Origin: Mycobacterium sp. 1465703.0
Lineage (GTDB): Bacteria; Actinomycetota; Actinomycetes; Mycobacteriales; Mycobacteriaceae
NCBI RefSeq assembly: GCF_001672975.1
Contig: NZ_LZKU01000203.1
Coordinates: 1 to 64,000, forward strand
Length of the DNA: 64,000 nt
Direction of reading: 5' to 3'
Shown here: positions 21,127-33,071 of the stretch, one piece after another
Layout of the letters: each line of letters begins with the position of its first letter
How positions within the stretch are numbered: the first letter of the stretch is position 1
Position numbers and translations under genes: made by a program
The notes under the pieces: model-generated
What the model saw: the letters and a program-made list of their open reading frames with translations, nothing else
What the model was told of the DNA's origin: nothing
Databases searched by the model: none

Positions 21127-21182
21127 GCCCACAGAGTGCCACGACGGCGGGCGAATAACCAATGGCAGCCCCGATATTGCGG

Positions 21183-22157
21183 TTACTGGATCGGCTTGCC
21201 GACCGGCTCGCGCCACAACGTCAGGACGCCGTCGCGACGGCCCGCGAACAATCGCTCATCCCGCAGGGGCGACCCCACCGCCACGCCGCCCTGGCCGCGC
21301 CAGCCGGTGACCAGCGTGTCCACCCCCCGGATCTGCTTGTCGGTCAGGTCTGTTGCCCCGCCCGCCAACAGCCAGGCCCGGATCACCCGGCGCCGCACGG
21401 CGCCATCCAGCGCCGCCAACGCCTGAACCCGCAGGCCGGAATCCGCCCTGGCCTCCGGCAGCGCCCGGGCGGCCAGCGTGTCGATCAATTCGGAGTCCTC
21501 CCGCAACGCCACCGCGGTGCGGGCCAGCGCCTCGGCCACGCCACCTCCCAGCACGTCTTCCAGCAACGGCAGCACCTCGTTGCGCAGCCGGGTCCGGGTG
21601 AAGCGGCGGTCGGTGTTGTGCGGATCCTGCCAGGGAACCAGGCCCAGCTCCCGGCATGCCGCGTGCGTCACCGCACGCCGCACGCCCAATAACGGCCGGC
21701 ACCAAGGCGGGTCATAGGGGCGCATCCCGGCGATCGAGCGCACCCCGGACCCGCGCCCCAGCCCGAGCAGCACCGTCTCGGCCTGGTCGTCGAGCGTGTG
21801 GCCCAGCAGCACGGGGCCGGCGGTGTAGGCGCTCAACGCGGTGTAGCGGGCGGCGCGCGCCGCCGCCTCGGGCCCGCCTCGGTTGCCCACCTGCACCCGA
21901 ACCACTTGCGCCGCAACGCATCCCAATGCGTCGGCCTGTGCCCGGGCGGTGTCGGCGACGGCGGCCGAGTCGGGCTGCAGGCCATGGTCGACGATCACCG
22001 CGGTGGTGGGCCGCAGCTGGGCCGCGACCGCGGTGAGCGCCAGGGAATCGGGGCCGCCGGACAGCGCCACGCACCACTGTTCGACGGCGGCGAGGTGGGC
22101 CTTGCTGAACGCCTCGACGGCCGCACGCAGTTGGCCTACAGCACCCTGTCGATCCAT
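21183..22157 (-). CDS. tilS: tRNA(Ile)-lysidine synthetase
   Basis: Converts C34 of the CAU-anticodon tRNA-Ile to lysidine with ATP and lysine. The 324-residue N-type ATP pyrophosphatase has the PP-loop SGGPDS (33-38), the [12 protein letters not shown] motif and the conserved RxxxxP segment ([17 protein letters not shown]). It is the short form that lacks the long C-terminal domain of the E. coli enzyme, as in other actinobacteria. The start overlaps the metalloprotease gene by 22 bases. Confidence 0.94.
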   Translation of the reverse strand: MDRQGAVGQLRAAVEAFSKAHLAAVEQWCVALSGGPDSLALTAVAAQLRPTTAVIVDHGLQPDSAAVADTARAQADALGCVAAQVVRVQVGNRGGPEAAARAARYTALSAYTAGPVLLGHTLDDQAETVLLGLGRGSGVRSIAGMRPYDPPWCRPLLGVRRAVTHAACRELGLVPWQDPHNTDRRFTRTRLRNEVLPLLEDVLGGGVAEALARTAVALREDSELIDTLAARALPEARADSGLRVQALAALDGAVRRRVIRAWLLAGGATDLTDKQIRGVDTLVTGWRGQGGVAVGSPLRDERLFAGRRDGVLTLWREPVGKPIQ

Positions 22158-23188
22158 CGCTGGGGTTCTTCGATCTCGATGGGCAACGGCAGCGTCTCGG
22201 GGCCCGTCCAGATGGCGTTGAACTGCGCCATTCCCACCCGACCGACCACATGGTCGACGAACGCCTTACCGCGGGTATATTGGCTGAGCTTGGCGTCGAG
22301 CCCCAACAGTGCGCGCAACAAACGCTGCAGTGGCGGCTGCTTGCGGTGGCGGCGCTCGTCGAACCGGCGGCGGATGGTGGCTACCGATGGCACCGCCATC
22401 GGCCCGACGGCATCCATGACGTGGTCGGCGTGGCCCTCCAGCAGGGTGCCCAGCACCAGCAACTGATCCAGCGCCTGCCGCTGGGGTTCGGACTGCACCG
22501 CGCGCACCAGGCCGAGAATTCCGGCCGAGTTGGCGTCCGAATCCGCAGCCGCGCTGCCTCGGTTGCGGGCATAGTCGGCGAGCCGGCTGATCACCTGGCC
22601 CATGTCCTCACCGGCGTCGCGGGTCAACAGGCCCAGCGCTTCGGACATGTAGTCGGGCAGCCAGGGGTTCGCGGTGAACTGGACCCGATGGGTGACCTCG
22701 TGCAGGCACACCCACAGCCGGAAATCGGACGGCTGGATCCGCAGCTGGCGCTCGACGGCGATGACGTTGGGATACACCAGCAGTAGGCAACCGGTCTTGC
22801 CGTCGGCGAAGGGGTCGTATTGCCCGAGGATCCCCGAGGACACGTAGGCCAGGACGGCGCCCGTCTGCGCACCGGTGACGCGGCCGGTGAAAAACCCGCG
22901 GGGCTTGTCGCTGCCGTTCATCATCACCCGCATCGACTCGGTGGCCGCGGCGATCCACTCCGGGCGGTCGACGATGCGCGCGGCGGGCACTGTGCCGTTC
23001 GTGACCAGGCCGGTGACATCACGCACCAAGGGTTCGGCTTTGACGGACGCACCGGCAAGTTCGTCGATCACCTGGCCGCGGGTGTAGTCGCTGGACGGCG
23101 GGCCCGGCCGGGCCAGCCGTCGACCGACCGTGGCCGCGAATTGCCAGTCGACGGTAGTACCCAGCGTCAGGTCCGGCGCCGGCGTCAT
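22136..23188 (-). CDS. Zinc-dependent metalloprotease-like DUF2342 protein
   Basis: A 350-residue protein of the actinobacterial DUF2342 family, sometimes labelled as coenzyme F420 biosynthesis-associated on phylogenetic-profile grounds. It carries a zincin-type HEVTH motif (CLHEVTHRVQF) and downstream ALDQLLVLGTLLEGHADHV, which could supply the third ligand. ATG 23188 overlaps the dacB stop by 4 bases (ATGA). No signal peptide is seen, so it is probably cytoplasmic. Substrate unknown. Confidence 0.85.
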   Translation of the reverse strand: MTPAPDLTLGTTVDWQFAATVGRRLARPGPPSSDYTRGQVIDELAGASVKAEPLVRDVTGLVTNGTVPAARIVDRPEWIAAATESMRVMMNGSDKPRGFFTGRVTGAQTGAVLAYVSSGILGQYDPFADGKTGCLLLVYPNVIAVERQLRIQPSDFRLWVCLHEVTHRVQFTANPWLPDYMSEALGLLTRDAGEDMGQVISRLADYARNRGSAAADSDANSAGILGLVRAVQSEPQRQALDQLLVLGTLLEGHADHVMDAVGPMAVPSVATIRRRFDERRHRKQPPLQRLLRALLGLDAKLSQYTRGKAFVDHVVGRVGMAQFNAIWTGPETLPLPIEIEEPQRWIDRVL

Positions 23189-24570
23189 GAGCACCCGCAG
23201 AACCACAGCCGAGTCGCCAACGCGTCCATGACATTGCGGCCGTTCGGGCCGGAGCCGTTGGAGATGAAGGCGAAAGTGAGCACCCGCCCACTTCGGTCGG
23301 TGAGCACCCCGGCCAGCGCATTGATGTCGGTCAGGGAGCCGGTTTTGGCCCGCAACCAGCCCGCGGGACCCTGGGCCGTGGACGCGTCGGTGAAGCGATC
23401 GGCCAGCGTTCCGCTGCCGGCGGCGATGGGCAGCAGATCCAGCAGCGCGCGCAGCGACGGCTGGTCGGGCCCCGCGGCGGCCTGCAAGACGCCATCGAGC
23501 GTCTTAGCCGTCAGCCGGTCGTCGACCGAGAGCCCGCTGGAATCCAGCAGCACCACGCCGGTGGTGTCGACGTGGGCGGTGGTCAACCGGTTGGTCACCG
23601 CGTCGGCGGCGCCGGCGAAGCTGCGCGGCCGGTTGATCGCGCCCGCCACCTCGCGGGCGATGCTTTCGGCCAGCACGTTGTCGGAGTGGTCCATCATCTC
23701 GGACAGCCGCTGCACCAGCGGCGCCGACTGCACGACCGCCAGCTGCCGCGCCCCCGACGGTGCGGTGGCGGTGGTCACGGCGTTCGGGTCCAGGCCCAGC
23801 GCCTTGGCCAACTCCCGTCCGGCGTCCAGTGCCGGCGTCCGGGACCGGCGCGAGTTGACCGTTGTGGGCTGGATGCGTCCGGCGTCGATCATCACCGGCT
23901 CGATCGGCGCGATGTCGCCGTTGTCGACGTCGGCCGCGTCCCAGCCCTGTGCCATCGTCGGCCCGCTGAACGCCGAGATGTCCACTTGCACCGCTGTGGG
24001 CGTCACGCCGCTGCGGCGGATCTGTTCGACGAGATCGCTGATCCGGGCCGACCCCCGGTACCAGCTCTCCACGCCTGGCGGTGCCGCCGACAGCACCGGA
24101 TCGCCCGCGCCCACCAGCACCACCGGCCCCTGCGCGTTCTGGCTGCCGGCCACCACGCGGGTGCTGATGCGGGCCTGATGGTCCAACGTCAGCAATGCCG
24201 CGGCCGCCGTGAGCACCTTGTTGGTCGACGCAGGCACCAGCGGCATGTCATCGGCCACCTGCCACAACTCTTTTCCGGTGATGGCGTCGGTGATCCGGCC
24301 GCCTAACCGGCCCAGGTTGGGGTCGCCCGCCACCGGCGCCAGCATCGCGGCGACCCCGGGTCCGCTGGGTAGCTCTGCGGTCTCGCTCACCGGGGTCATT
24401 CCCGGCTTGACCGGCGGTGCATGCGGAGCCGGTATCGGGGCATGTGCGCTGTTGGCGCCGTGTCCGGTCGTGGTGAAGAACGTCGCAGCCACCACTACGG
24501 CGACGACGAACGCCAGCACGCCCAACCCGATGAACACTGGGGTGGATTTTTGCCAGCGAGTACGGGCCAT
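23185..24570 (-). CDS. dacB: D-alanyl-D-alanine carboxypeptidase/endopeptidase, PBP4 type
   Basis: Trims the peptide stems of peptidoglycan. The 461-residue protein has one N-terminal membrane anchor (about residues 12-32) and a proline-rich linker, then the penicillin-binding fold with SxxK as STNK (115-118), SxN as HSDN, and KTG in AKTGSL. The class C insert lies between the first two motifs. ATG 24570 gives the length expected for Rv3627c. It heads a four-gene minus-strand unit with DUF2342, tilS and hpt, divergent from ppa. Confidence 0.93.
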   Translation of the reverse strand: MARTRWQKSTPVFIGLGVLAFVVAVVVAATFFTTTGHGANSAHAPIPAPHAPPVKPGMTPVSETAELPSGPGVAAMLAPVAGDPNLGRLGGRITDAITGKELWQVADDMPLVPASTNKVLTAAAALLTLDHQARISTRVVAGSQNAQGPVVLVGAGDPVLSAAPPGVESWYRGSARISDLVEQIRRSGVTPTAVQVDISAFSGPTMAQGWDAADVDNGDIAPIEPVMIDAGRIQPTTVNSRRSRTPALDAGRELAKALGLDPNAVTTATAPSGARQLAVVQSAPLVQRLSEMMDHSDNVLAESIAREVAGAINRPRSFAGAADAVTNRLTTAHVDTTGVVLLDSSGLSVDDRLTAKTLDGVLQAAAGPDQPSLRALLDLLPIAAGSGTLADRFTDASTAQGPAGWLRAKTGSLTDINALAGVLTDRSGRVLTFAFISNGSGPNGRNVMDALATRLWFCGCS

Positions 24571-24692
24571 CACTCTCCTGACTGTCTGAACCCATTCTGC
24601 CGAATCGGCGGGCATGGGCTCGTCTAGGGTGTAGCAGAGCAAATTTGGCCTGCCCAAACAAACGCCTGCATACCAGACAAGGAGCCGACGCG

Positions 24693-25181
24693 GTGGAATT
24701 CGACGTGACCATCGAGATCCAGAAGGGCCAGCGGAACAAGTACGAGGTCGACCACGAGACTGGACGGCTACGTCTGGACCGCTACCTGTACACCGCGATG
24801 GCTTATCCGACCGACTACGGCTTCATCGAGGACACCCTCGGCGAGGACGGCGACCCGCTGGACGCGATGGTGCTGCTGCCGCAATCGGTGTTTCCCGGCG
24901 TGATCGTGGAGGCCCGTCCGGTGGGCATGTTCCGGATGACCGACGAAAAAGGCGGCGACGACAAGGTTTTGTGCGTGCCGGCCGGTGACCACCGGTGGGA
25001 ACACATCCAGGACATCGGGGACGTGCCGGAGTTCGAGCTGGACGTGATCAAGCATTTCTTCGTGCACTACAAGGACCTGGAACCGGGCAAGTTCGTCAAG
25101 GCCGCCGACTGGGTTGGCCGCGCCGAAGCCGAGGCGGAGATCCAGCGTTCGGTGGAGCGGTTCAAGGCTCAGGGGCACTGA
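24693..25181 (+). CDS. ppa: Inorganic pyrophosphatase
   Basis: Hydrolyses pyrophosphate to drive biosynthesis. The 162-residue family I enzyme has the signature [11 protein letters not shown] with the metal-binding aspartates, YGFIEDT, and the conserved [19 protein letters not shown] 24693 is placed by an AAGGAG ribosome-binding site 8 bases upstream. Its last 20 bases overlap the tail of the convergent DUF475 gene. Confidence 0.96.
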   Translation: MEFDVTIEIQKGQRNKYEVDHETGRLRLDRYLYTAMAYPTDYGFIEDTLGEDGDPLDAMVLLPQSVFPGVIVEARPVGMFRMTDEKGGDDKVLCVPAGDHRWEHIQDIGDVPEFELDVIKHFFVHYKDLEPGKFVKAADWVGRAEAEAEIQRSVERFKAQGH

Positions 25182-26271
25182 CACACGCGGCACTGGTCCC
25201 GTCCTGCGCCGCGGCGCGGGCGACGCGGCGATTGCGCAGGATGCTCAACGCCAGCGCCGCGACGATGACGAACACGCCGACCGAGGCGGTGACCGGCTCG
25301 GGGACTTCGAACCGCGGCTCGATGGAGCCCAGCATGATCACGGCCAGCGCCCCGATCGCCCAGTGCGCGCCGTGCTCGAGATACACATAGCGGCCCAGCG
25401 CTTCCTGGCGCACCAGATAGATGGTGATCGACCGGACGAACATCGAGCCGACCAACCCCAGCCCCAGCGCAATGATGATGGGGTCCGAGGTGATGGCGAA
25501 CGCGCCGGTGACACCGTCGAACGAGAAGGCCGCGTCGAGAACTTCGAGATAGAAGAACAGGCTCAGGCCGGCCCAGCCGGTTCTCGGTAAGCCGGCTTCG
25601 TCACCGGACGGCCGAAATGCCCGGCTCAGACCGTTGACCACCAGACGGGTCACCATGCCCAGCAGGCCGGCGGTCAGTACCGTCGCCGCCTCGTCGCCGG
25701 AGTGTGTCAACTGCGTGCCCACCAGAACCAGCACGACAGCGGTCACCACCAGCGTTACCTGCCCCAGCTGACCGATGCGTGCAAACGGGACTTCAAACCA
25801 CTTGAGCCACTTGATGTCTCGGTCATAGAAAACAAATTCCAGGAACAGCATCAACAGGAAGATTCCGCCGAACGCCGCGATCTGGGGGTGCGCGGCGAGG
25901 ACGAGCTTTTCATAGCTGGGCGAGCCGTCCGGAAACTCCAGCGCACCGTGCGGCGGCGGATGCAGCGCCAACTTCATCGCGCGCACCGGGTCCAGGCCCG
26001 CGGTCGCCCACACGATGAGCAGCGGGAAGAACAGTCGCATACCGAACACGGCGACGAGCATCCCGATCGTCAGGAACATCCGCTGCCAGAACCGGCTCAT
26101 CCGCTTCAGGATCGAGGCGTTGATGATGGCGTTGTCGAACGACAACGACACCTCGAGGGCTGCCAGTACCAGCAACAGGTAGAGACCTTTGAAGCCGCCG
26201 TAGGCAAATCCGAGGGCGAGGGCCGCCGTCGTGACCAACAGCGAAATTCCGAAGGTGCGCAGCGCGGCCAT
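25162..26271 (-). CDS. DUF475/TerC-like integral membrane protein
   Basis: A 369-residue protein with nine to ten membrane segments. It has the duplicated TerC-type motif: [16 protein letters not shown] near residue 40 and [19 protein letters not shown] near residue 245, both with acidic residues inside the membrane. TerC relatives act in metal-ion (often manganese) export or tellurite resistance; transport by this protein is inferred. The last 20 bases overlap ppa tail to tail. Confidence 0.88.
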   Translation of the reverse strand: MAALRTFGISLLVTTAALALGFAYGGFKGLYLLLVLAALEVSLSFDNAIINASILKRMSRFWQRMFLTIGMLVAVFGMRLFFPLLIVWATAGLDPVRAMKLALHPPPHGALEFPDGSPSYEKLVLAAHPQIAAFGGIFLLMLFLEFVFYDRDIKWLKWFEVPFARIGQLGQVTLVVTAVVLVLVGTQLTHSGDEAATVLTAGLLGMVTRLVVNGLSRAFRPSGDEAGLPRTGWAGLSLFFYLEVLDAAFSFDGVTGAFAITSDPIIIALGLGLVGSMFVRSITIYLVRQEALGRYVYLEHGAHWAIGALAVIMLGSIEPRFEVPEPVTASVGVFVIVAALALSILRNRRVARAAAQDGTSAACVSAPEP

Positions 26272-26400
26272 GGATCCCTTCCCGACAGCCGCTCACACTA
26301 GCGAACCCGATCGCCGCCATGGGTCATCGCTGCGCGGCGCTTACCATTTTCAAACTATGGCGATAGATCGGGCCAGCCGGCCGAAAGCGCCGCCGCCCCG

Positions 26401-27669
26401 ATGACCGAAATCAACGCCTCACAGGGGCCGGTGGCACGCGGCAGCGTGGCCCGGGTCGGTACCGCCACCGCCGTGACGGCGCTGTGCGGTTACGCGGTGA
26501 TCTATCTGGCCGCCCGCGACCTGGCGCCGAGCGGCTTTTCGGTATTCGGCGTCTTTTGGGGGGCGTTCGGCCTGGTGACCGGGGCCGCCTTTGGCCTGCT
26601 GCAAGAGACCACGCGGGAAGTCCGCTCGATGCCCTATATCGACGAGCTGGCCGCGCTGCCGGTGCGCGGCGAACCCCGTACCCATCCGCCGCGGGTGGCC
26701 ATGCTGATCGGGGTTGGCGCGGCTGTGCTGGTCGCCGCCAGCTCGCCGTTGTGGAGTGGGCGGGTGTTCGTGGCCGAACGCGCGCTGTCGGTGGCACTGC
26801 TCAGCGTCGGGCTGGCCGGGTTCTGCGTGCATGCCACCCTGCTGGGCATGCTGGCCGGCACCAACCAGTGGACCCGCTACGGCGCGCTGATGGTGACCGA
26901 CGCCGTCATCAGGGTGATGGTCGCCGCGGCCACCGTGGCGCTGGGATGGCGCCTGGCCGGTTTCCTGTGGGCGACGGTGGCGGGCGCGGTCGCCTGGCTG
27001 ATCTTGTTGCTGGCTTCACCGGCCACCCGGGCCACCGCTCGCACGCTGACACCGGGGGGCGTGGCGACCTTCCTGCGGGGCACCGCGCATTCGATCACCG
27101 CGGCCGGTGCCAGCGCCATCCTGGTGATGGGATTTCCGGTGCTGCTGAAGCTGACCAGTGCCGAGCTCGGGGCCGAGGGCGGGGTGATCATCCTTGCCGT
27201 CACGCTGACCCGGGCGCCACTGCTGGTGCCGCTGACGGCCATGCAGGGCAACCTGATTGCACATTTCGTCGACAAGCGCAGCGACCGGGTTCGGGCCCTG
27301 CTCGCCCCGGCCGGGATCGTCGGCGCGATCGGCGCGGTCGGGGTGCTGGCCGCGGGCGCGGTGGGCCCGTGGTTGTTGCGGGTCGCCTTCGGGCCGCAGT
27401 ACCACGCCAGCAGCGCACTGCTGGCCTGGCTGACAGCGGCCGCGGTGTCCATCGCCATGCTGACGCTGACCGGCGCGGCCACAGTGGCCGCCGCGCTGCA
27501 CCGGGCCTATTCGCTGGGCTGGGTGAGCGCCACGGTCGCCTCGGGAATGCTGCTGTTACTACCGCTGTCCCTGCAGACCCGAACAGTGGTCGGGTTGTTG
27601 TGCGGGCCGCTGGCGGGAATCGGCGTTCATCTGGTGGCGTTGTCGCGCGCCGCGCGCTCTACCGGCTGA
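26401..27669 (+). CDS. Polysaccharide flippase-like membrane protein (Rv3630-like)
   Basis: A 422-residue protein with about twelve membrane segments resembling the MATE/Wzx type of lipid-linked sugar exporters. The N-terminus (SQGPVARGSVARVGTATAV) is followed by hydrophobic helices to the end. It is the first of three same-strand genes with PpgS and its partner (35 and 13 bases apart). I infer export of a lipid-linked sugar or glycan; the actual substrate is not known. Confidence 0.82.
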   Translation: MTEINASQGPVARGSVARVGTATAVTALCGYAVIYLAARDLAPSGFSVFGVFWGAFGLVTGAAFGLLQETTREVRSMPYIDELAALPVRGEPRTHPPRVAMLIGVGAAVLVAASSPLWSGRVFVAERALSVALLSVGLAGFCVHATLLGMLAGTNQWTRYGALMVTDAVIRVMVAAATVALGWRLAGFLWATVAGAVAWLILLLASPATRATARTLTPGGVATFLRGTAHSITAAGASAILVMGFPVLLKLTSAELGAEGGVIILAVTLTRAPLLVPLTAMQGNLIAHFVDKRSDRVRALLAPAGIVGAIGAVGVLAAGAVGPWLLRVAFGPQYHASSALLAWLTAAAVSIAMLTLTGAATVAAALHRAYSLGWVSATVASGMLLLLPLSLQTRTVVGLLCGPLAGIGVHLVALSRAARSTG

Positions 27670-27704
27670 TTTGACCTGCAGCAGCGTGTACGTTGTGGGC
27701 TTAG

Positions 27705-28406
27705 ATGGGTACTGAAACACATTATTCGGTCGTCTGGGTCGTCATTCCCGCCTTCAACGAAGCAGCTGTCATCGGCGAGGTGGTCGCCGATGTGCGCTCC
27801 GTATTCGACCATGTGGTCTGCGTCGACGACGGCAGCGCCGACGAAACCGGTGAGATCGCCCGGCGGGCCGGAGCTCACCTGGTGCGGCATCCGATCAACC
27901 TCGGTCAGGGGGCGGCCATCCAGACCGGTGTCGAGTACGCGCGCAAACAGCCCGGAGCCCAGATCTTCGCCACCTTCGACGCCGACGGCCAGCACCGCGT
28001 CAAAGACCTGGCGACGATGGTCGACCGGTTGCTCGTCGGTGACGTCGACGTCGTCATCGGGACCCGGTTCGGCGCCCAGCGCGGTGCCCGGCCGCCGTTT
28101 GTGAAACGCATCGTGTTGCAGACCGCCGCACGACTGAGCCGTCGCGGGCGCCGACTTGGCCTGACCGACACCAACAATGGACTGCGGGTATTCAACAAGA
28201 CGGTCGCCGACGGGCTGGACATCACCATGAGCGGCATGAGCCACGCCAACGAATTCATCATGTTGATCGACGAAAATCATTGGCGGGTAACCGAAGAACC
28301 GATCGAGGTGCTCTACACCGAGTACTCGATGTCGAAGGGTCAACCGCTGCTCAACGGCGTCAACATCATTTTTGACGGGTTCCTGCGAGGGAGGCTTCCG
28401 AGATGA
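27705..28406 (+). CDS. ppgS: Polyprenyl-phospho-N-acetylgalactosaminyl synthase (GT2 family)
   Basis: In M. tuberculosis the homologue (Rv3631) makes polyprenyl-phosphate-GalNAc, the donor for galactosamine on arabinogalactan. The 233-residue GT-A protein has the family 2 features: VVIPAFNEAAVIGEVVADV at the nucleotide-binding strand, VDDGSADET, and the metal-binding DxD in FDADGQH, plus TNNGLRVFNK near the end. It lacks membrane segments and relies on the adjacent DUF2304 partner. Assignment is by family and gene neighbours. Confidence 0.88.
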   Translation: MGTETHYSVVWVVIPAFNEAAVIGEVVADVRSVFDHVVCVDDGSADETGEIARRAGAHLVRHPINLGQGAAIQTGVEYARKQPGAQIFATFDADGQHRVKDLATMVDRLLVGDVDVVIGTRFGAQRGARPPFVKRIVLQTAARLSRRGRRLGLTDTNNGLRVFNKTVADGLDITMSGMSHANEFIMLIDENHWRVTEEPIEVLYTEYSMSKGQPLLNGVNIIFDGFLRGRLPR

Positions 28407-28419
28407 GAAGGGTTGGAAG

Positions 28420-31485
<3,066 letters not shown>

Positions 31486-31492
31486 AAAATGG

Positions 31493-31565
31493 AGCCGCCT
31501 GGGGGAATCGAACCCCCGACCTATTCATTACGAGTGAATCGCTCTACCGACTGAGCTAAGGCGGC
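31493..31565 (-). tRNA. thrV: tRNA-Thr (anticodon CGU)
   Basis: The minus strand folds as a tRNA: acceptor stem GCCGCCT/AGGCGGC, D-arm with AGCTCAGTCGGTAGAGC, anticodon stem ATTCA/TGAAT with loop CTCGTAA (anticodon CGT), and T-arm GGGGGTTCGATTCCCCC. CCA is encoded (31490-31492). It reads ACG threonine codons. A single tRNA-Thr gene occupies this place next to holB in M. tuberculosis. Confidence 0.97.
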
Positions 31566-31636
31566 ATACCCGCACGCCGGGCGGCACGAGTCTACGGCAG
31601 GCGGGCGGGCACCACGAAATCAGGATTGCCCGCTCG

Positions 31637-31662
31637 CCCCCTCGCCGCTTTGCGGCTGGGGG
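31637..31662. repeat. GC-rich hairpin between holB and tRNA-Thr
   Basis: CCCCC (31637-31641) pairs with GGGGG (31658-31662), and GCCGC with GCGGC around a TTT loop (31649-31651). Next to it GGGGG-TA-CCCCC can pair in the alternative. The U-tract of a classical terminator is absent. It may stop or process the holB-tRNA transcript. Confidence 0.45.
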
Positions 31663-31708
31663 TACCCCCGCCTCACACGGCTACGCCGTCTGCATCGTCG
31701 CCGGGCGA

Positions 31709-32917
31709 TCAGTCGCGCAGTTCCTGGCCGATGGTGGCGACCATGGCGTCGACGGCGAACTTGGGCTTGACGTTGATCGCCAGCGCTTCGCGGCACTCCA
31801 GGACCGCTTCGATGCAGCGCAGCAGCCGCGCCGGCGGGGCATGAGCGGCCAGCGCCGCCACCCGCTCGGCCATATCCGGATGGTTGGCCCGCACCGCCCC
31901 GGCATTGGCGGAGGCCATCAGCGCATCCCGGAAATAAGTCGCCAGGTCGATCAGCGCGCGGTCCAGCGCATCCCGCGATGCCCGGGTCTGACGCGACTTC
32001 TGGCGTCGCTCAAGGTCCTTCATCGCCCCGGCAGCCCCCCGCATCGCGCCCGCGGTGCCCTTGCCGGTGCCGCCGGCCCCCAGGGCCGTGCGCAGTTCTT
32101 CGGTCTCGGCCTCGGCGCGGTCCGCGGTCAGTACTACGGCCTCGGCTTCCGCCGCGGCCACCAACTCCTCTGCGGCGGCGTAGGCCCGCGACGGGGTCGC
32201 GGCGTCGCGCACCAGCGTCAGCGACCGCTCCCGGCGCGCCCGGGCCTCGGGGTCGGTGGCCAGCCGCCGGGCCCGGCCCACGTGCCCACCGCTGACCGAC
32301 GCCGCCCAGTTCGCCGTGTCGGGGGTCAGGCCGTCGCTGTCCACCAGCACGCCCGCGATCGCCTCGGTCGACGGGGTCACCAGCGCCACATGCCGGCACC
32401 GGGAGCGCAACGTGATGGCGATGTCCTCGGGGTCCACCGACGGCGCGCACAACAGGAACACCGTCGACGGCGGCGGCTCTTCGACCACCTTCAGCAGAGC
32501 GTTGGCGGCACCCTCGGTCAGTCGATCGGCATCTTCGATCACCACAATTTGCCGGCGCCCGGTAGCCGGGCGCCGCGACGCGATCTGCACGATCGAACGC
32601 ATCTCGTCGACGCCGATGGACAGGCCCTCGGGAATCACCCGCCGCACGTCGGCGTGGGTGCCGGCCATGGTCGTCGTGCAGGCGTGGCAACGCCCGCATC
32701 CCGGCTCCCCGTCGGACGTGCACTGCAGTGCGGCCGCGAAGCACAGCGCCGCCACCGAACGGCCTGAACCCGGCGGACCGGTGATCAGCCACGCATGTGT
32801 CATAGTCCCGGCGCCGGCTTCCCTGTGGCCTGCGTCACCACGCGCGGCTCTGGCGGCGGCCAGCAACTCAGCCGTCACCGCGTCCTGGCCTACCAGCCGC
32901 GTAAACACCCCGGACAT
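31709..32917 (-). CDS. holB: DNA polymerase III delta' subunit
   Basis: A clamp-loader subunit. The 402-residue AAA+ protein has a degenerate P-loop GPPGSGRS (Arg in place of Lys, so ATP binding is lost, as usual in delta'), a four-cysteine zinc module (CGRCHAC plus an upstream Cys), and the SRC-type motif in LRSRCRH. ATG 32917 gives the expected length; a longer frame upstream has no support. Downstream of it lies the tRNA-Thr gene. Confidence 0.92.
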   Translation of the reverse strand: MSGVFTRLVGQDAVTAELLAAARAARGDAGHREAGAGTMTHAWLITGPPGSGRSVAALCFAAALQCTSDGEPGCGRCHACTTTMAGTHADVRRVIPEGLSIGVDEMRSIVQIASRRPATGRRQIVVIEDADRLTEGAANALLKVVEEPPPSTVFLLCAPSVDPEDIAITLRSRCRHVALVTPSTEAIAGVLVDSDGLTPDTANWAASVSGGHVGRARRLATDPEARARRERSLTLVRDAATPSRAYAAAEELVAAAEAEAVVLTADRAEAETEELRTALGAGGTGKGTAGAMRGAAGAMKDLERRQKSRQTRASRDALDRALIDLATYFRDALMASANAGAVRANHPDMAERVAALAAHAPPARLLRCIEAVLECREALAINVKPKFAVDAMVATIGQELRD

Positions 32918-33071
32918 CACCGGTAACAGTAGTGGCGGTGCCGACAGATACCGAACAGCCACCGTACCGCGACCATTCCGTTATCTACCGTGCCGTTCGG
33001 GCGCCTTAAGCGACCTGCCGAGATCCTTATTAAGTTTCCGAGAGGTCGCCGCTGACCGATACGGTGGGTTC

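Noticed and set aside
31637..31662. Rho-independent terminator of holB or tRNA-Thr
   Set aside because: The stem is strong, but no U-tract follows on either strand.
32256..33071. Upstream continuation of the cyclase frame to 32256
   Set aside because: The added residues are antisense to holB and carry no domain; GTG 33072 fits the homologue length.
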